From contig CAYFVC010000067.1 of NCBI GenBank assembly GCA_964346665.1, positions 1-64,000 on the forward strand: DNA of 64,000 nucleotides, in the 5' to 3' direction. Source of the DNA: JAZGEG01 sp964346665 (lineage in GTDB: Archaea > Aenigmatarchaeota > Aenigmatarchaeia > QMZP01 > QMZT01). Under the pieces are notes generated by a model. It worked only from the letters and a program-made list of their open reading frames with translations, did no database searches and was not told the origin of the DNA. Positions 48,664 to 58,497 of this stretch are shown here, one piece after another. Positions within the stretch are counted from its first letter, which is position 1. Each line of letters begins with the position of its first letter. The position numbers were made by a program, and so were the translations under genes.

Positions 48664-51600
48664 TTCCCCCCCCTCCTAGCTTCCGCTCTCCTCTCCAGCA
48701 AAAGGTATACAAGTATGCTAACCAAGGCTATCGAGAGGAAGACTATCATTATCTCGTTTATAGGAATCCTCTCCATCTCTGGTGTGATCTTTCGTTTCGT
48801 AAGGTTGGTGTACTTTATTATATCCCTGCAGTTTTCGAGCGCACTTTCTGTCAACTCCCTCGCTCTATCAATATTATCCTCGCCGAGTTCCCTTTCAGCC
48901 TCGAGGATGAGTTCTGTCAGATCCAAGCATTCAGGATTGTCTTGAAACAAATCCTTCGCGAGACTTATCCTGTCCTGTATTTTTGTTCTCCCGTAAATCG
49001 GTCTCAGGTAGATTGTGCTTGACTGGTTGAAACTCGGGTTTCTCACAATTCCCGTTACCTTTATCTCATAAGTTTCCTTCGTTAGCTCATATGTTGTTAT
49101 GGTCAGGGTGGTGTTCACCTTATCCCCGATACCGAGCTGGCTAACGTATACCCTGCTGAGATCAAGTGAAACCTCATCACTCTCGTTAACGTAAGCAGTT
49201 ATGTTCACGCCGTTAAGCGTAACCTCCCCCGTGTTTTCCAAGGTCACGTTTGCGGACGTTTCGTTATAAGATCCTATCCTTTCCATTGGGGAGACTGTTA
49301 TGGTCAGCGAGGCGACCCTCGCTTGAGAAGGGACCATCCTGGTTCTTGTCTCAGTAATTATTTGAATTTCGGGTTCCTGTTCAACAAGGCTCACGTTAAG
49401 GGATATGTTGTTGCTTGTTGTGCTAAACTCGGAATCGTTAACGGTGAAAACGACATATTCCAACCCGTACCAGTCCGTATCTGGTGTGAGGGTGACGACC
49501 CCCTTTCCTGTCCAGTTCGCAGGAGTCAAATTCACAGGACCGGTCTGCCCATCTATCAGAACAGTTATGTGAGAAAGCGCTGTGTAATTAATTGTCAGAT
49601 TGTTATCATCGTTAGAAACATTATTCTCATTGTCAGGATCACGGAAGTTGTAGGAGAGGATTATGTTCTTGTTGTTTGAGTTCATGTTCCAGCTTTGATT
49701 TTGTATGGGGTAGATTTGTTCAGGGGGCCTGTTCTTGTTTAATATGGTTACTCCCCATGTATCATAGTCCGTTAAGTACGAATCGGTGACCTCGAGCCTG
49801 ATTGTCCAGCTCCCTGATTCATCGAAATCTGGGGTGTATTGCCAAGAGTTGTCCCCTTGACAGTAATCCACATTGTCTATCTGTGTTCCATCTCTAAACC
49901 ATGTGCAGAAGAGGTCGTCTCCGTCAGGATCCGTGACGCTTATCGCGAAAAGAACGGTTTCATTTTCGTAAAAAGTATCGCTAGGGATCACCCCACCTAT
50001 ATCAGCAGAGGGTGGTTTGTTTATCGATAATACCTTGAAATCGACAAGTTGCCACCCTGTAGCGTTGTATGGTTGTGTGAAATTCCCGCTGTCCGTTACG
50101 GTCACGTTTATGGTGTAGTTTCCTACTTCACCACTTGTAAAAACACTCGTTCGGTTCACCACACCCGTTGTGTTGTTGACATCGAATATCGAGCAGTTCG
50201 AATCCATATCCACTCTTGAACAATTAATGAATGTTATGTTGTAATAGAATGGAATATCATTCTCCTCATCGGTTGCGGTCAAACTTAGGTCCATGAAGAA
50301 AGTTGAGTTTTCAAAGCCGGTCGTATTCGTGAAGCTGAATTCAGGGGCATCGTTAACGGCATGTATAGTCAGGTTGAATTCCTCCCAGTCTATTGAATTG
50401 TTGCTGTCAACAACGCTTATGTTCAAGACGTATGTGAAATTGTGCGAATTGTTTGCCCAGGAATCATCGGAGGCCGTGAAATTAATAACCCCTGTGGTTG
50501 AGTTTATGGTGAACAAAGAAGGTCCTGAAATAAACGTTAGGTTATAAGTTAGGGTTTCCCCGTATGGCGTTTCCGAATCTACGTCCGTCGTGTTCTCTCC
50601 CATGTTGCAAAAGTATTCGTTATCCTCGTATGTGTAATTCACGCACGAAAAATTCAGAACGGGCGGGTCGTTTAAGTTGTAAACGGTGAAATTCACAAGG
50701 ATGAAATCCTCCCTGCTCCACGTGTCGTTAACGATTATCTTAACCGTGTAGTTCCCAACCTGTGAATTGTTCACAGAGGTGTAATTCATTACCCCCATTG
50801 CAGGACCGGGAGGCCAAAGGCTATTATCAGTGTCTATTGGGAATAAGGTATCGTTAAGTAGCGAACCGTTGTAATAGGTTTCCGTTATAAACGTTAGGTT
50901 ATCGGTTGCGTTGTCACGGTCCGTTGCGTTTATGGAGAGGAATAAGGACTGTCCCTGCGTAGTGAACTGAGGTGAGACGGAGGTCGTTATGTTAGGCTTG
51001 TAGTCCGGGATGACGGTGAAGTTGAACTCCACCCAGTCTGTGAGATTCCCTCCATCCTTAACGGATACGTTTAACGTGTAATTCCCCGAATCTTTTCTCA
51101 AAGGGTTGGTATAGTTTATAACCCCTGTCTGGTTGTTTATTTCGAAAATCGAGCAGTTCGTATCGCTTTCATTGAATGTCTTGTTACAATAAGTGAAATT
51201 AATTTCGAAGGTTATAGTCCCGTTCACTGGATCGTTGTACGGAACGTAAGAGGGGAAATCATCCGGGTCTGTTGTGTTTTCCCCTACATCGCAGTAGTAT
51301 TCAAGCCCCTGGACAGAGTAATTATTACAAAGGAAGTTGAGGTTTGGAGGATCATTTATGTTCGTAACGGTGAAATTCACAAGTATTGAATACGTACCGT
51401 TCTCCTTGCCGTCGTAAACCGAGACGTTTATCGTGTAATTCCCGACTTGACTGTTTCCGACAGGAGTGTAGTTCATGGTTGCATTCCCTAGACTCGTCCC
51501 GTTATCTAGATAAAGGGTCTCATTCAGGGCTATGGGGAAAAGGCTCGAATTGTAATAAACGGACAAATTCCTGTAAAGGGTTGTTGTATTGAAAACCAAC

Positions 51601-52844
51601 GTCCCGTTGTCTATGTCACTCGCGTTTACAACTAACGTACGGCTCTGGTTCTGCGACCAGAACTGATTGGAAACGGGATCGATAACCGGAGGGTCGTTTA
51701 TGTCGATAACGCTGAAATTCAAGACCTGCGAATCCGTCTCGTTGGAAAGCCACGTGTATGGAGGGGTGGAGGTTCCTGTCAGGTTGTCTCCAGGGTCGGT
51801 AACGGTGTAATTTATGGTGTAGTTTCCAACATCCAAATTTGTGAAGATGCTTGTTCTATTTATTTCGCCTGTCGTGTTGTCTATCGTGAACAAATTTGAA
51901 CAGTCCGTTACGTTCGTGTGCTCTGGGTTGAATGGCCTGTAACATTCTAGAAAAGTGATGTTGAAAAAGAAAGGCCCGCTAGGGGTTTCCTCATCCGTCG
52001 CGTCAATATCTTGGTAGAATGAAGAGTTCTGGTAGGAATCGGAAGGAAGGTTTTGAAGGCTTGGCTTATCATTGACCGCATTCACTATGAAGGTTTTGTT
52101 GGCGACTGCTCCCTCTCCTATTGGGTCCTGTACAGTAAGCGATACCTCGAACTCACCGCAATCAGTATCGCTAGTAATGTCAACTGTGACACTTCCTGTT
52201 GCCGAATCCATACTGAAACCATTGAATTCGGTTCCAGCAACATAACTGTAGGTGAGGTTGTTTTCATCGATATCATCTATATCATAACAATCCACGCTGA
52301 AATCGTAGTTACATGTAGTATCTTCATAGCATGTTTTGTCTGAAAGGGGAACATATATTCCGGCCGGGGTGTTCAACACCGTTATGTTATCTGTTGCATT
52401 CAGCACATCAAAATTCTGAGAGGACCCGTCACAAGTAACATTCCAATAATAAACCCCCCTTGAATCAAATGATTTGTTATGCTCGTAAAGCAGAGAAGAT
52501 GAATTGAACCACATAACTACTGGAGAAGTCCAACTCCCTGAAAGGTTAAAACTTATGTTACATTCAATCCCTGACCCATTTATCGATTCCCCAGAGGTTA
52601 GATTTGTGTAGTTCGCGAAAAAGTTTGGGAGGGTTGTAGAACTTGGACCACCTCCTTGGGGACTTCCCTCGGCATAAACCTTGTAAGAGCCTCCTTGGGA
52701 ATCAGCCGAATCCCACAGAGCAAGGCTCGCGTTCTCCCCTGTCACGGATATGAAAAACCCTGTGAACACCAAGGGATAGGAAATAAAAATCGCCAAAGTT
52801 GCCAATACTATCAAAGCTATCCAGACGCCTGAATACCCTCTCAT
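48660..52844 (-). CDS. Giant cadherin-like surface protein, membrane-anchored at both ends
   Basis: 1394 residues. An N-terminal signal/anchor helix (about 7-33) is followed by roughly eight to ten cadherin/dystroglycan-like beta domains of about 110-125 residues. Each has NDPPVLNF-type linkers, DxDxGN calcium-type turns, SxFTIDNTTGVINFT strands and YNLTFI, with very many Asn-x-Ser/Thr sites. A conserved repeat feature is the NITVSVxDxxN end. Near the C-terminus an NEW3-like domain and a helical Cys-bearing segment lead to a membrane helix and a basic tail (ERRAEARRGGK). Probably a glycosylated cell-surface adhesion or S-layer-like protein. Confidence 0.8.
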   Translation of the reverse strand: MRGYSGVWIALIVLATLAIFISYPLVFTGFFISVTGENASLALWDSADSQGGSYKVYAEGSPQGGGPSSTTLPNFFANYTNLTSGESINGSGIECNISFNLSGSWTSPVVMWFNSSSLLYEHNKSFDSRGVYYWNVTCDGSSQNFDVLNATDNITVLNTPAGIYVPLSDKTCYEDTTCNYDFSVDCYDIDDIDENNLTYSYVAGTEFNGFSMDSATGSVTVDITSDTDCGEFEVSLTVQDPIGEGAVANKTFIVNAVNDKPSLQNLPSDSYQNSSFYQDIDATDEETPSGPFFFNITFLECYRPFNPEHTNVTDCSNLFTIDNTTGEINRTSIFTNLDVGNYTINYTVTDPGDNLTGTSTPPYTWLSNETDSQVLNFSVIDINDPPVIDPVSNQFWSQNQSRTLVVNASDIDNGTLVFNTTTLYRNLSVYYNSSLFPIALNETLYLDNGTSLGNATMNYTPVGNSQVGNYTINVSVYDGKENGTYSILVNFTVTNINDPPNLNFLCNNYSVQGLEYYCDVGENTTDPDDFPSYVPYNDPVNGTITFEINFTYCNKTFNESDTNCSIFEINNQTGVINYTNPLRKDSGNYTLNVSVKDGGNLTDWVEFNFTVIPDYKPNITTSVSPQFTTQGQSLFLSINATDRDNATDNLTFITETYYNGSLLNDTLFPIDTDNSLWPPGPAMGVMNYTSVNNSQVGNYTVKIIVNDTWSREDFILVNFTVYNLNDPPVLNFSCVNYTYEDNEYFCNMGENTTDVDSETPYGETLTYNLTFISGPSLFTINSTTGVINFTASDDSWANNSHNFTYVLNISVVDSNNSIDWEEFNLTIHAVNDAPEFSFTNTTGFENSTFFMDLSLTATDEENDIPFYYNITFINCSRVDMDSNCSIFDVNNTTGVVNRTSVFTSGEVGNYTINVTVTDSGNFTQPYNATGWQLVDFKVLSINKPPSADIGGVIPSDTFYENETVLFAISVTDPDGDDLFCTWFRDGTQIDNVDYCQGDNSWQYTPDFDESGSWTIRLEVTDSYLTDYDTWGVTILNKNRPPEQIYPIQNQSWNMNSNNKNIILSYNFRDPDNENNVSNDDNNLTINYTALSHITVLIDGQTGPVNLTPANWTGKGVVTLTPDTDWYGLEYVVFTVNDSEFSTTSNNISLNVSLVEQEPEIQIITETRTRMVPSQARVASLTITVSPMERIGSYNETSANVTLENTGEVTLNGVNITAYVNESDEVSLDLSRVYVSQLGIGDKVNTTLTITTYELTKETYEIKVTGIVRNPSFNQSSTIYLRPIYGRTKIQDRISLAKDLFQDNPECLDLTELILEAERELGEDNIDRARELTESALENCRDIIKYTNLTKRKITPEMERIPINEIMIVFLSIALVSILVYLLLERRAEARRGGK

Positions 52845-52892
52845 AAAGCGTACCCTCTAAGTAATTATATGTTTTTGAACAATTAAATAAAG

Positions 52893-52918
52893 AAAACTTT
52901 TCCTCAATAAAAAGTTTT
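52893..52918. repeat. CTTTT/AAAAG hairpin repeat, copy 1
   Basis: AAAACTTTT and AAAAAGTTTT flank the loop CCTCAAT. It matches copy 3 (55920-55947) in the CCTCAA loop, the inner stem and the following ATCAA, while the outer stem base pair changes from G-C to A-T. Confidence 0.6.
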
Positions 52919-52936
52919 ATCAATTTCAAAATTTAT

Positions 52937-52952
52937 ATTGGTCGGGACCAAT
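52937..52952 (+). promoter_or_regulatory. Operator-like palindrome between TATA box and moxR start
   Basis: ATTGGTC-GG-GACCAAT (7-bp perfect arms) directly follows the TATA-like ATTTATA and lies 9 nt before the MoxR ATG. The position over the transcription start is ideal for a repressor. Confidence 0.55.
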
Positions 52953-52960
52953 AATTTATT

Positions 52961-53953
52961 ATGGTCGAAGCTGAGGGCATAGATGAACGGGTTATTGATT
53001 CGTATAAGGACAAACTTGAATCTATAAGGAAGGAGATAGCAAAAGTCGTTGTTGGGCAGGAAGAGGTTGTAGACGGTCTTCTTACAGGTCTGGTATGTAA
53101 CGGACACGTACTTGTAGAAGGTGTTCCGGGAATAGCGAAAACCCTTCTAATACGTGCGCTTGCAAGGGTTACGGGATGTGATTTCAAGAGAATACAGTTC
53201 ACAGTCGATTTGCTTCCCACAGACATAACCGGTATAACTGCGTACCACAAGGAAAAGGGATTTTACGTTGTGAAAGGACCGATATTCACGAATTTCGTCC
53301 TAGCCGACGAAATAAATCGAGCGCCACCCAAGACCCAGTCCGCACTTCTGGAGGCGATGGGTGAGAGACAGGTTACAATCGGAAAGCAAACGTTCGGTGT
53401 CCCCGACCCCTTTTTCGTGATGGCAACACAGAACCCCATAGAGGCCGCAGGAACGTATCCCTTACCAGAAGCCCAGGTAGACAGGTTTCTCCTAAAAGTT
53501 TATATGTTTTACCCTGACAGCAGTGAAGAGATGAAAATACTCAAACGGAACATACAACTTTACAAATTCGAGAATTTTGGATTGAAATCGGTTATCACGC
53601 CACAGGATATCACTAAGATGCAGACGGACGTGAAGAATATATACATGAGCAAGAAAGTCGAACAGTATTGCGTTAACCTCGTTGATGCCACTAGGAACTC
53701 AAAGAAGTACAAGATCAAACTGGGGAAGTACGTGGAATGGGGCTCCTCTCCGAGAGCTTCGATCGGTCTGTTCATAACCTCGAAGGCGAGGGCTTTCATC
53801 CATGGAAAAAATTTCGTGATACCCGATTTCGTGAAGGAAGTCGCCCTTCCCATTCTTAGACACAGGATAATCCTTAACTACGAGGGTCTCGCTGAAGGGA
53901 TAAAAACGGACGACATAGTAAGGGAGATCCTCGCAAAGGTCCCCATCCCGTAA
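52961..53953 (+). CDS. MoxR-family AAA+ ATPase
   Basis: Chaperone-like ATPase that usually works with DUF58 and VWA partners to mature or insert complexes. The 330 residues include Walker A GVPGIAKT (about 65-72), Walker B FVLADEINRAPPKTQSALLEAMGERQVT, sensor 1 ATQNPIEAAGTYPLPEAQ, and sensor 2 with SPRASIGL, then a LPILRHRIILNYEGLAEG lid. First gene of a three-gene operon; a palindrome lies at its promoter. The surface proteins on both sides are candidate clients. Confidence 0.93.
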   Translation: MVEAEGIDERVIDSYKDKLESIRKEIAKVVVGQEEVVDGLLTGLVCNGHVLVEGVPGIAKTLLIRALARVTGCDFKRIQFTVDLLPTDITGITAYHKEKGFYVVKGPIFTNFVLADEINRAPPKTQSALLEAMGERQVTIGKQTFGVPDPFFVMATQNPIEAAGTYPLPEAQVDRFLLKVYMFYPDSSEEMKILKRNIQLYKFENFGLKSVITPQDITKMQTDVKNIYMSKKVEQYCVNLVDATRNSKKYKIKLGKYVEWGSSPRASIGLFITSKARAFIHGKNFVIPDFVKEVALPILRHRIILNYEGLAEGIKTDDIVREILAKVPIP

Positions 53954-53974
53954 GCCTTTTACCCAAAAGGCTTA
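53951..53974. terminator. CTTTT/AAAAG hairpin repeat, copy 2, at the moxR stop
   Basis: TAAGCCTTTT-ACCC-AAAAGGCTTA, ten perfect base pairs starting with the MoxR stop codon. The 105-bp gap that follows, before the DUF58 gene, also holds ACCAC-AA-GTGGT (54010-54021). It could attenuate or process the operon mRNA. Confidence 0.5.
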
Positions 53975-54058
53975 ATCGAAAACCAGTAGCTAACACTTAC
54001 TTTTTGATAAACCACAAGTGGTTATTCAAATTTAACTAACTAGAACCAAATATAATTT

Positions 54059-54967
54059 ATGAAAGCCAAAAAGCTTAGGGTTGACGTTGTTTCTCTGATC
54101 AAGAAAATCGAGATAATACTCAGAATGCTGGTCGACACGCAGCTCATAAGCAGATACAGAAGTGTTTTCAAGGGGAAGGGTCTGGAATTCGAGGACTACA
54201 GGGCTTACACTACTCAAGATGATGCGAGCAGGATTGACTGGAAGGCGAGCACGCGCTCGAATCAGATACTTGTAAAGCTATTCAAGGAGGAAAGAGAACT
54301 GGATGTCTACATACTCGTGGATACCTCCTCTTCGATGATTTTCGGCTCAACCGAAAAGCTGAAAATGGAATATGCAGCGGAGGTAGCGGCAGCATTCGCT
54401 TTTCTCGTAATCGAGGCAGGGGACAAGGCAGGACTGCTGATGTTCAATGACAAGGTCGTTAAGATCATACCCACATCAGTAGGTAAAAAACACTTCCAGA
54501 TAATCCTCAATTCCATTGTGAACCCTAATTTGTACGGAGGCGGATATGATCTCCAAAAGGCCCTGAATTTCGTTATGAAGGTCTCTAAGAAGAAGGGTCT
54601 TATGATAATCATTTCGGATTTCATAGGCCTGAAACAGGGATGGGAGAAAGCTCTCAGACTGGCCTCGGTTAAATTCGACGTGATCGGGGTCATGATTAGG
54701 GACCCAAGAGACGAGTACATGCCTGAGGAGGATGCAGGACAATTCATTATTCAAGACCCTTACTCCGAATCCTCGCTCCTGATAGACCCGAAAAAAATAA
54801 TTGAAGAATACAGAGAACACGTGAAAAGGGAGGAGGATATGTTGCACAAGGCATTCCTCGAAAGCAATGCAGATTTAGTAAAGCTTTCCACAAAAGAACC
54901 ATTTATCAAGCCGTTCGTAGAATACTTTATAATGAGGAAGACACGAATAACCAGATACGGAATTTAA
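54059..54967 (+). CDS. DUF58 (VWA-like) protein
   Basis: 302 residues. The DUF58 signature is GRGLEFEDYRAYTTQDDASRIDWKASTRSNQILVK-like (about 38-80), preceding a VWA-type fold with LDVYILVDTSSSMIFG (metal motif DxSxS), GGYDLQKALNFV and LMIIISDFIG. Partner of MoxR ATPases in bacteria and archaea. No membrane segment. It sits 105 nt after moxR and 16 nt before the VWA gene. Confidence 0.9.
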   Translation: MKAKKLRVDVVSLIKKIEIILRMLVDTQLISRYRSVFKGKGLEFEDYRAYTTQDDASRIDWKASTRSNQILVKLFKEERELDVYILVDTSSSMIFGSTEKLKMEYAAEVAAAFAFLVIEAGDKAGLLMFNDKVVKIIPTSVGKKHFQIILNSIVNPNLYGGGYDLQKALNFVMKVSKKKGLMIIISDFIGLKQGWEKALRLASVKFDVIGVMIRDPRDEYMPEEDAGQFIIQDPYSESSLLIDPKKIIEEYREHVKREEDMLHKAFLESNADLVKLSTKEPFIKPFVEYFIMRKTRITRYGI

Positions 54968-54983
54968 TGAGGAGGGCACGTAC

Positions 54984-55922
54984 ATGGAGATAACATTCAC
55001 GAACCCATTGTACCTATGGTTTCTCATAGTCATACCACTGATGGTTCTCGCTCACTTCATAAGTCTCAAATTCACCATGAGGAAAGCCCTCAAATTCGCG
55101 AATTTCCCTGCAATAGAATATGTAACAGGGAAGAGAATCCTTTCCAAGAACTACCTGCTCCTTCTAATAAGACTGGTTACGCTATTCCTGCTAATACTCG
55201 CTGTTTCCGGCGTTACCTTTTGGTATGAAGGGGAGACGAGCGAGATGGATTATATGTTAGCGATAGACTCCTCGGGTAGCATGCTGGCGAAGGATTTTGA
55301 ACCGAACAGGCTGGAATCAGCAAAAAAATCCGCTTTATCATTCGTCCACTCTCTTCCAGAACACACAGAAGTCGGGGTTTTATCTTTTGCGGGCGTGAGC
55401 TTCATAAGACAAAGGCCAACGAACGATTTTTCGAAGGTTACGAAAGCAATAGAGAATATCTCGATAGAACTGGTTGGAGGGACTGCAATAGGCTCCGCCG
55501 TCATATCCTCGGTAAACCTTTTCAAAAACCCGGAAAAGGCGAAGGTTGTGGTTCTCCTCACTGACGGGCAGAACAATGTCGGGCCTAGTGTGGATGAAGC
55601 TGTAAGGTACGCGAACGAGAACCACATCACAATACATACGATCGGGATAGGAACGGAAGAGGGAGGGGGGTTCGCTGAAATGGACCTGACGTTCGTCTCG
55701 AAACTTGATTCGGAAACCCTCCAGATAATAGCGAATGAAACGAAGGGGAAGTATTATGAGGCGAGGAACGAGAGCGAACTTTCAGAGGTATATGAGGATA
55801 TCGCGCTGGCGAGCTTTCAGAAGCTTTCCTTGAAACTTTCTTTGGTATTCCTCATAATTGCTTTAATTCTGCTCTTCACCGAGTGGGGCATGATCAACAC
55901 AAAATACAGAACGCTCCCCTGA
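54984..55922 (+). CDS. Membrane VWA-domain protein (BatA-like)
   Basis: 312 residues: two N-terminal membrane helices (about 9-27 and 53-76), an external or cytosolic VWA domain with the MIDAS motif MLAIDSSGSMLAKD, TAIGSAV and VLLTDGQNN, then a last membrane helix near 286-303. This is the BatA/BatB architecture that accompanies MoxR and DUF58. A GGAGGG SD precedes the ATG. It is probably the membrane-bound adaptor of the module. Confidence 0.9.
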   Translation: MEITFTNPLYLWFLIVIPLMVLAHFISLKFTMRKALKFANFPAIEYVTGKRILSKNYLLLLIRLVTLFLLILAVSGVTFWYEGETSEMDYMLAIDSSGSMLAKDFEPNRLESAKKSALSFVHSLPEHTEVGVLSFAGVSFIRQRPTNDFSKVTKAIENISIELVGGTAIGSAVISSVNLFKNPEKAKVVVLLTDGQNNVGPSVDEAVRYANENHITIHTIGIGTEEGGGFAEMDLTFVSKLDSETLQIIANETKGKYYEARNESELSEVYEDIALASFQKLSLKLSLVFLIIALILLFTEWGMINTKYRTLP

Positions 55923-55947
55923 AACTTTTCCTCAACCAAAAGTTTCA
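55920..55947. repeat. CTTTT/AAAAG hairpin repeat, copy 3, at the VWA gene stop
   Basis: TGAAACTTTT and AAAAGTTTCA flank the loop CCTCAACC, ten perfect pairs starting in the stop codon. It shares the loop and stem core with copy 1. The rest of the 62-bp convergent gap holds only an imperfect inverted repeat. Confidence 0.6.
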
Positions 55948-55984
55948 TCAAAACAGGAGCTTCGTTCGATCGCTTCCCTGATGT

Positions 55985-58459
55985 CTATCCCACTTCGCTC
56001 ATTATCTTGTTATACATTCTTATGATACGTATGGTTTCGTTGTACAACCCCTTCTTCACTTCCGGATGGATATCATCATAAACTTCCCTTATCTTGGTAT
56101 AAATCTTCTCCGCCTCATCTATTTTGTGGTCCGCTAACACCTTTTCCCCTTCCGCTATCAAATCTTCAAGGGTTTTAACGTTCGTTGTATCCCTCTCCGT
56201 CATTCTGTATCTTTTCACTTTCCTTTCAGGCGGAGGTTTCGGAAGTTTAACCTCTTCCTTTTTGATCTCTACCTTTTTCAACTCCTTTTCCGCCTTCTTT
56301 TCCAAGGCTTCATACATTCTAATACCTGTCAACCTTTCGACAATTATTATCGCGTTCTTGATCGCAGCAGACAGATCGGATATGGATGGCTCCACGTGTT
56401 TGTATTCTATTTCCGTCATCTTAACGGAGAATTCCGCTATCCTGTTGGCAATATCACTCTTGACTTTTCTCCTCCTCACAACCTCGATCAATTCTATGTA
56501 CGTGAATTTCTTGCGAATGTTGAACATTTTGACGAAGAACCCTATCATAACCGCTGAGAATTCCGAGATTATGGTTCGTATTCTCTTCTTCCCTATTTCC
56601 AGTTGTATGAGGTGGAGTTTCCTGAGGGTCAATACACCGAGTAGCTGAAGGTCCGTGTAGGGCGGTGGCCTGATCTTCCTCCTGTAAACCACAAGCATAA
56701 GCGTGTACATTCTGTAAATGAATATCGAACCCGCTCCCAGGATGATCACGATTAGCAAGAACAACACGAAGAACAGTCCACAATCCTGCGGACACGCCAG
56801 CAATTCGCCCTCTTCGCACATCCCGTTACCGCAAACCGGTGGCATCACTTCAGGACACGGAGGACACGGCCCACCGCAGTCTATATTCTCTTCACATAAC
56901 CGAGTCCCCAACTTCGTTATGTGGCAGTTCTTAATCCCGTCGTCACACGTAGAACACGGAGGACACGGCCCTCCACAGTCTATCCATATTTCACACATCC
57001 CATCATGACAATTCACTACCCCGTCCTCACAGCTCGGTATCGGGACGTAAATGCATGACCTCATCTCCTCGGGTTTATTGAATTCGGTTCCACAGTTGTT
57101 AAGGTCCACGCATTCCCTTGTCTGTATTTCGTAAACAGGACATACAGACCATTCAGAGCATCTCCAGTTCTCCACACAAGCAGGCGGAGCTCCAACGGGT
57201 GGTGCTTTTTTGGAGGGCTCCGGTACGTCTATAACCTTCAGCTCCCACTCATGCGAATCCGTCAATTCCCCGTCAGAGATTATAACGGTTACGTTGTGAG
57301 TCCCAGCTGATGCGTAGCTCGCGTAATATGTATATTCATCCTCTGTTTCTCCTGTTAATAACCTGCTATCAAAATACCACTGAGTCGAAGGAATCGTCCC
57401 GTCCAGATCGAACTTAGTTATGTTGAAGTACTGGCTTTCTCCCTCGTATATCTCTATCGAATAGTTAAACGGATACCATGAGGTTATGTTCGGGGCGTGG
57501 TTCACAAAAATAACGGAGAAGCTTATGATTTCCTTATCCCAGAGCTCCCCATCCGTGACCGATATGTTTATCCAGTACGTCCCATTCAGGGTTTCGTTAA
57601 CGTAGAACTCAATCAATCCTGTCGAAGAGTTTATATCGAAGAACGTGGAATTGTCGAAAAACGTTAGGTTAGACCATTCCGGCTTGACATCCACATCCGT
57701 GGCATTAACATCATACGTGTAGTTCTCGTATATTATAGCCGTCTGCGAGCCTATCGTATCAAGAACAGGGGGATCGTTCACGTCTATTATCTCGAAATCC
57801 ACGTTCTGCCAGTCTAGTAACCCGTGCTCATCCATAACCCATATCAGGACTGTATGGTTCCCCACATCCTGCTGGTCAGGTATGAAGGATATAAGACCCG
57901 TTTCGTTGTCTATCTGGAACAGGGGGGTATTGTCCCCGAAGGTCAAAGTGTCGTTATTGGGATCAGTGGCGTTCACGTCATATATAAAAACGTCGCTCTG
58001 GTTTATAACGAAGTCGGGTATGAAATCAAGGACAGGAGGCAGATTCTCTTCTTCAATAGTCAGCTTCATTATCTCTGAATCGCTCAATATTCCGCAATTC
58101 GAAACCACAGAGATATTTATGTAATGAATCCCATCGTCCCCTTCTTGCGGAGTGAAGGAAATCAAACCCGTTTCATTATTTATATCGAATAAATTCGTAT
58201 CATCATAGAACGTGACATTCTCATCATTTGAGACGGTGGTATTGACATCATAGCTATAAGGTACGCCAACGGTGGCGTTCTGGTCTTCAATCGGGATTAT
58301 TATAGGGCTGTTATCTATACATAACCCAACGAATCCGACAGCCGTTGCTTTCAAAGTTATTTCCTTGTATCTTATGTAATAAACAGATATCTGCAACAAA
58401 GTCACGATTATTAATATAACTATTAGTATTGCAATAACCCTGTTAGAGACCTCTCTCAT
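55985..58459 (-). CDS. Cadherin-like, Cys-rich surface protein with cytoplasmic helical domain
   Basis: 824 residues. N-terminal anchor helix (7-27); then four cadherin-like domains of about 95 residues (for example NLPPVLDFIPDFVINQSDVF; DINSSTGLIEFYVNETL); then a PKD-like domain; then a Cys-rich part with a thrombospondin-1-like WRCSEWSVCPVYEIQTREC and two GIKNC...ENIDCGGPCPPC repeats; then a membrane helix (about 573-595). About 220 cytoplasmic residues follow, with coiled coils and a TPR-like end (LIAEGEKVLADHKIDEAEKI). The cytoplasmic domain suggests signalling or linkage to the cell interior. Confidence 0.78.
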   Translation of the reverse strand: MREVSNRVIAILIVILIIVTLLQISVYYIRYKEITLKATAVGFVGLCIDNSPIIIPIEDQNATVGVPYSYDVNTTVSNDENVTFYDDTNLFDINNETGLISFTPQEGDDGIHYINISVVSNCGILSDSEIMKLTIEEENLPPVLDFIPDFVINQSDVFIYDVNATDPNNDTLTFGDNTPLFQIDNETGLISFIPDQQDVGNHTVLIWVMDEHGLLDWQNVDFEIIDVNDPPVLDTIGSQTAIIYENYTYDVNATDVDVKPEWSNLTFFDNSTFFDINSSTGLIEFYVNETLNGTYWINISVTDGELWDKEIISFSVIFVNHAPNITSWYPFNYSIEIYEGESQYFNITKFDLDGTIPSTQWYFDSRLLTGETEDEYTYYASYASAGTHNVTVIISDGELTDSHEWELKVIDVPEPSKKAPPVGAPPACVENWRCSEWSVCPVYEIQTRECVDLNNCGTEFNKPEEMRSCIYVPIPSCEDGVVNCHDGMCEIWIDCGGPCPPCSTCDDGIKNCHITKLGTRLCEENIDCGGPCPPCPEVMPPVCGNGMCEEGELLACPQDCGLFFVLFLLIVIILGAGSIFIYRMYTLMLVVYRRKIRPPPYTDLQLLGVLTLRKLHLIQLEIGKKRIRTIISEFSAVMIGFFVKMFNIRKKFTYIELIEVVRRRKVKSDIANRIAEFSVKMTEIEYKHVEPSISDLSAAIKNAIIIVERLTGIRMYEALEKKAEKELKKVEIKKEEVKLPKPPPERKVKRYRMTERDTTNVKTLEDLIAEGEKVLADHKIDEAEKIYTKIREVYDDIHPEVKKGLYNETIRIIRMYNKIMSEVG

Positions 58460-58497
58460 AACTACAATTTAAAATTAACCGCGAAAGGTTAAATTGT

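Noticed and set aside
52893..55947. CRISPR-like repeat array from the similar hairpins
   Set aside because: Only three copies lie more than 1 kb apart, without regular spacers or cas genes.
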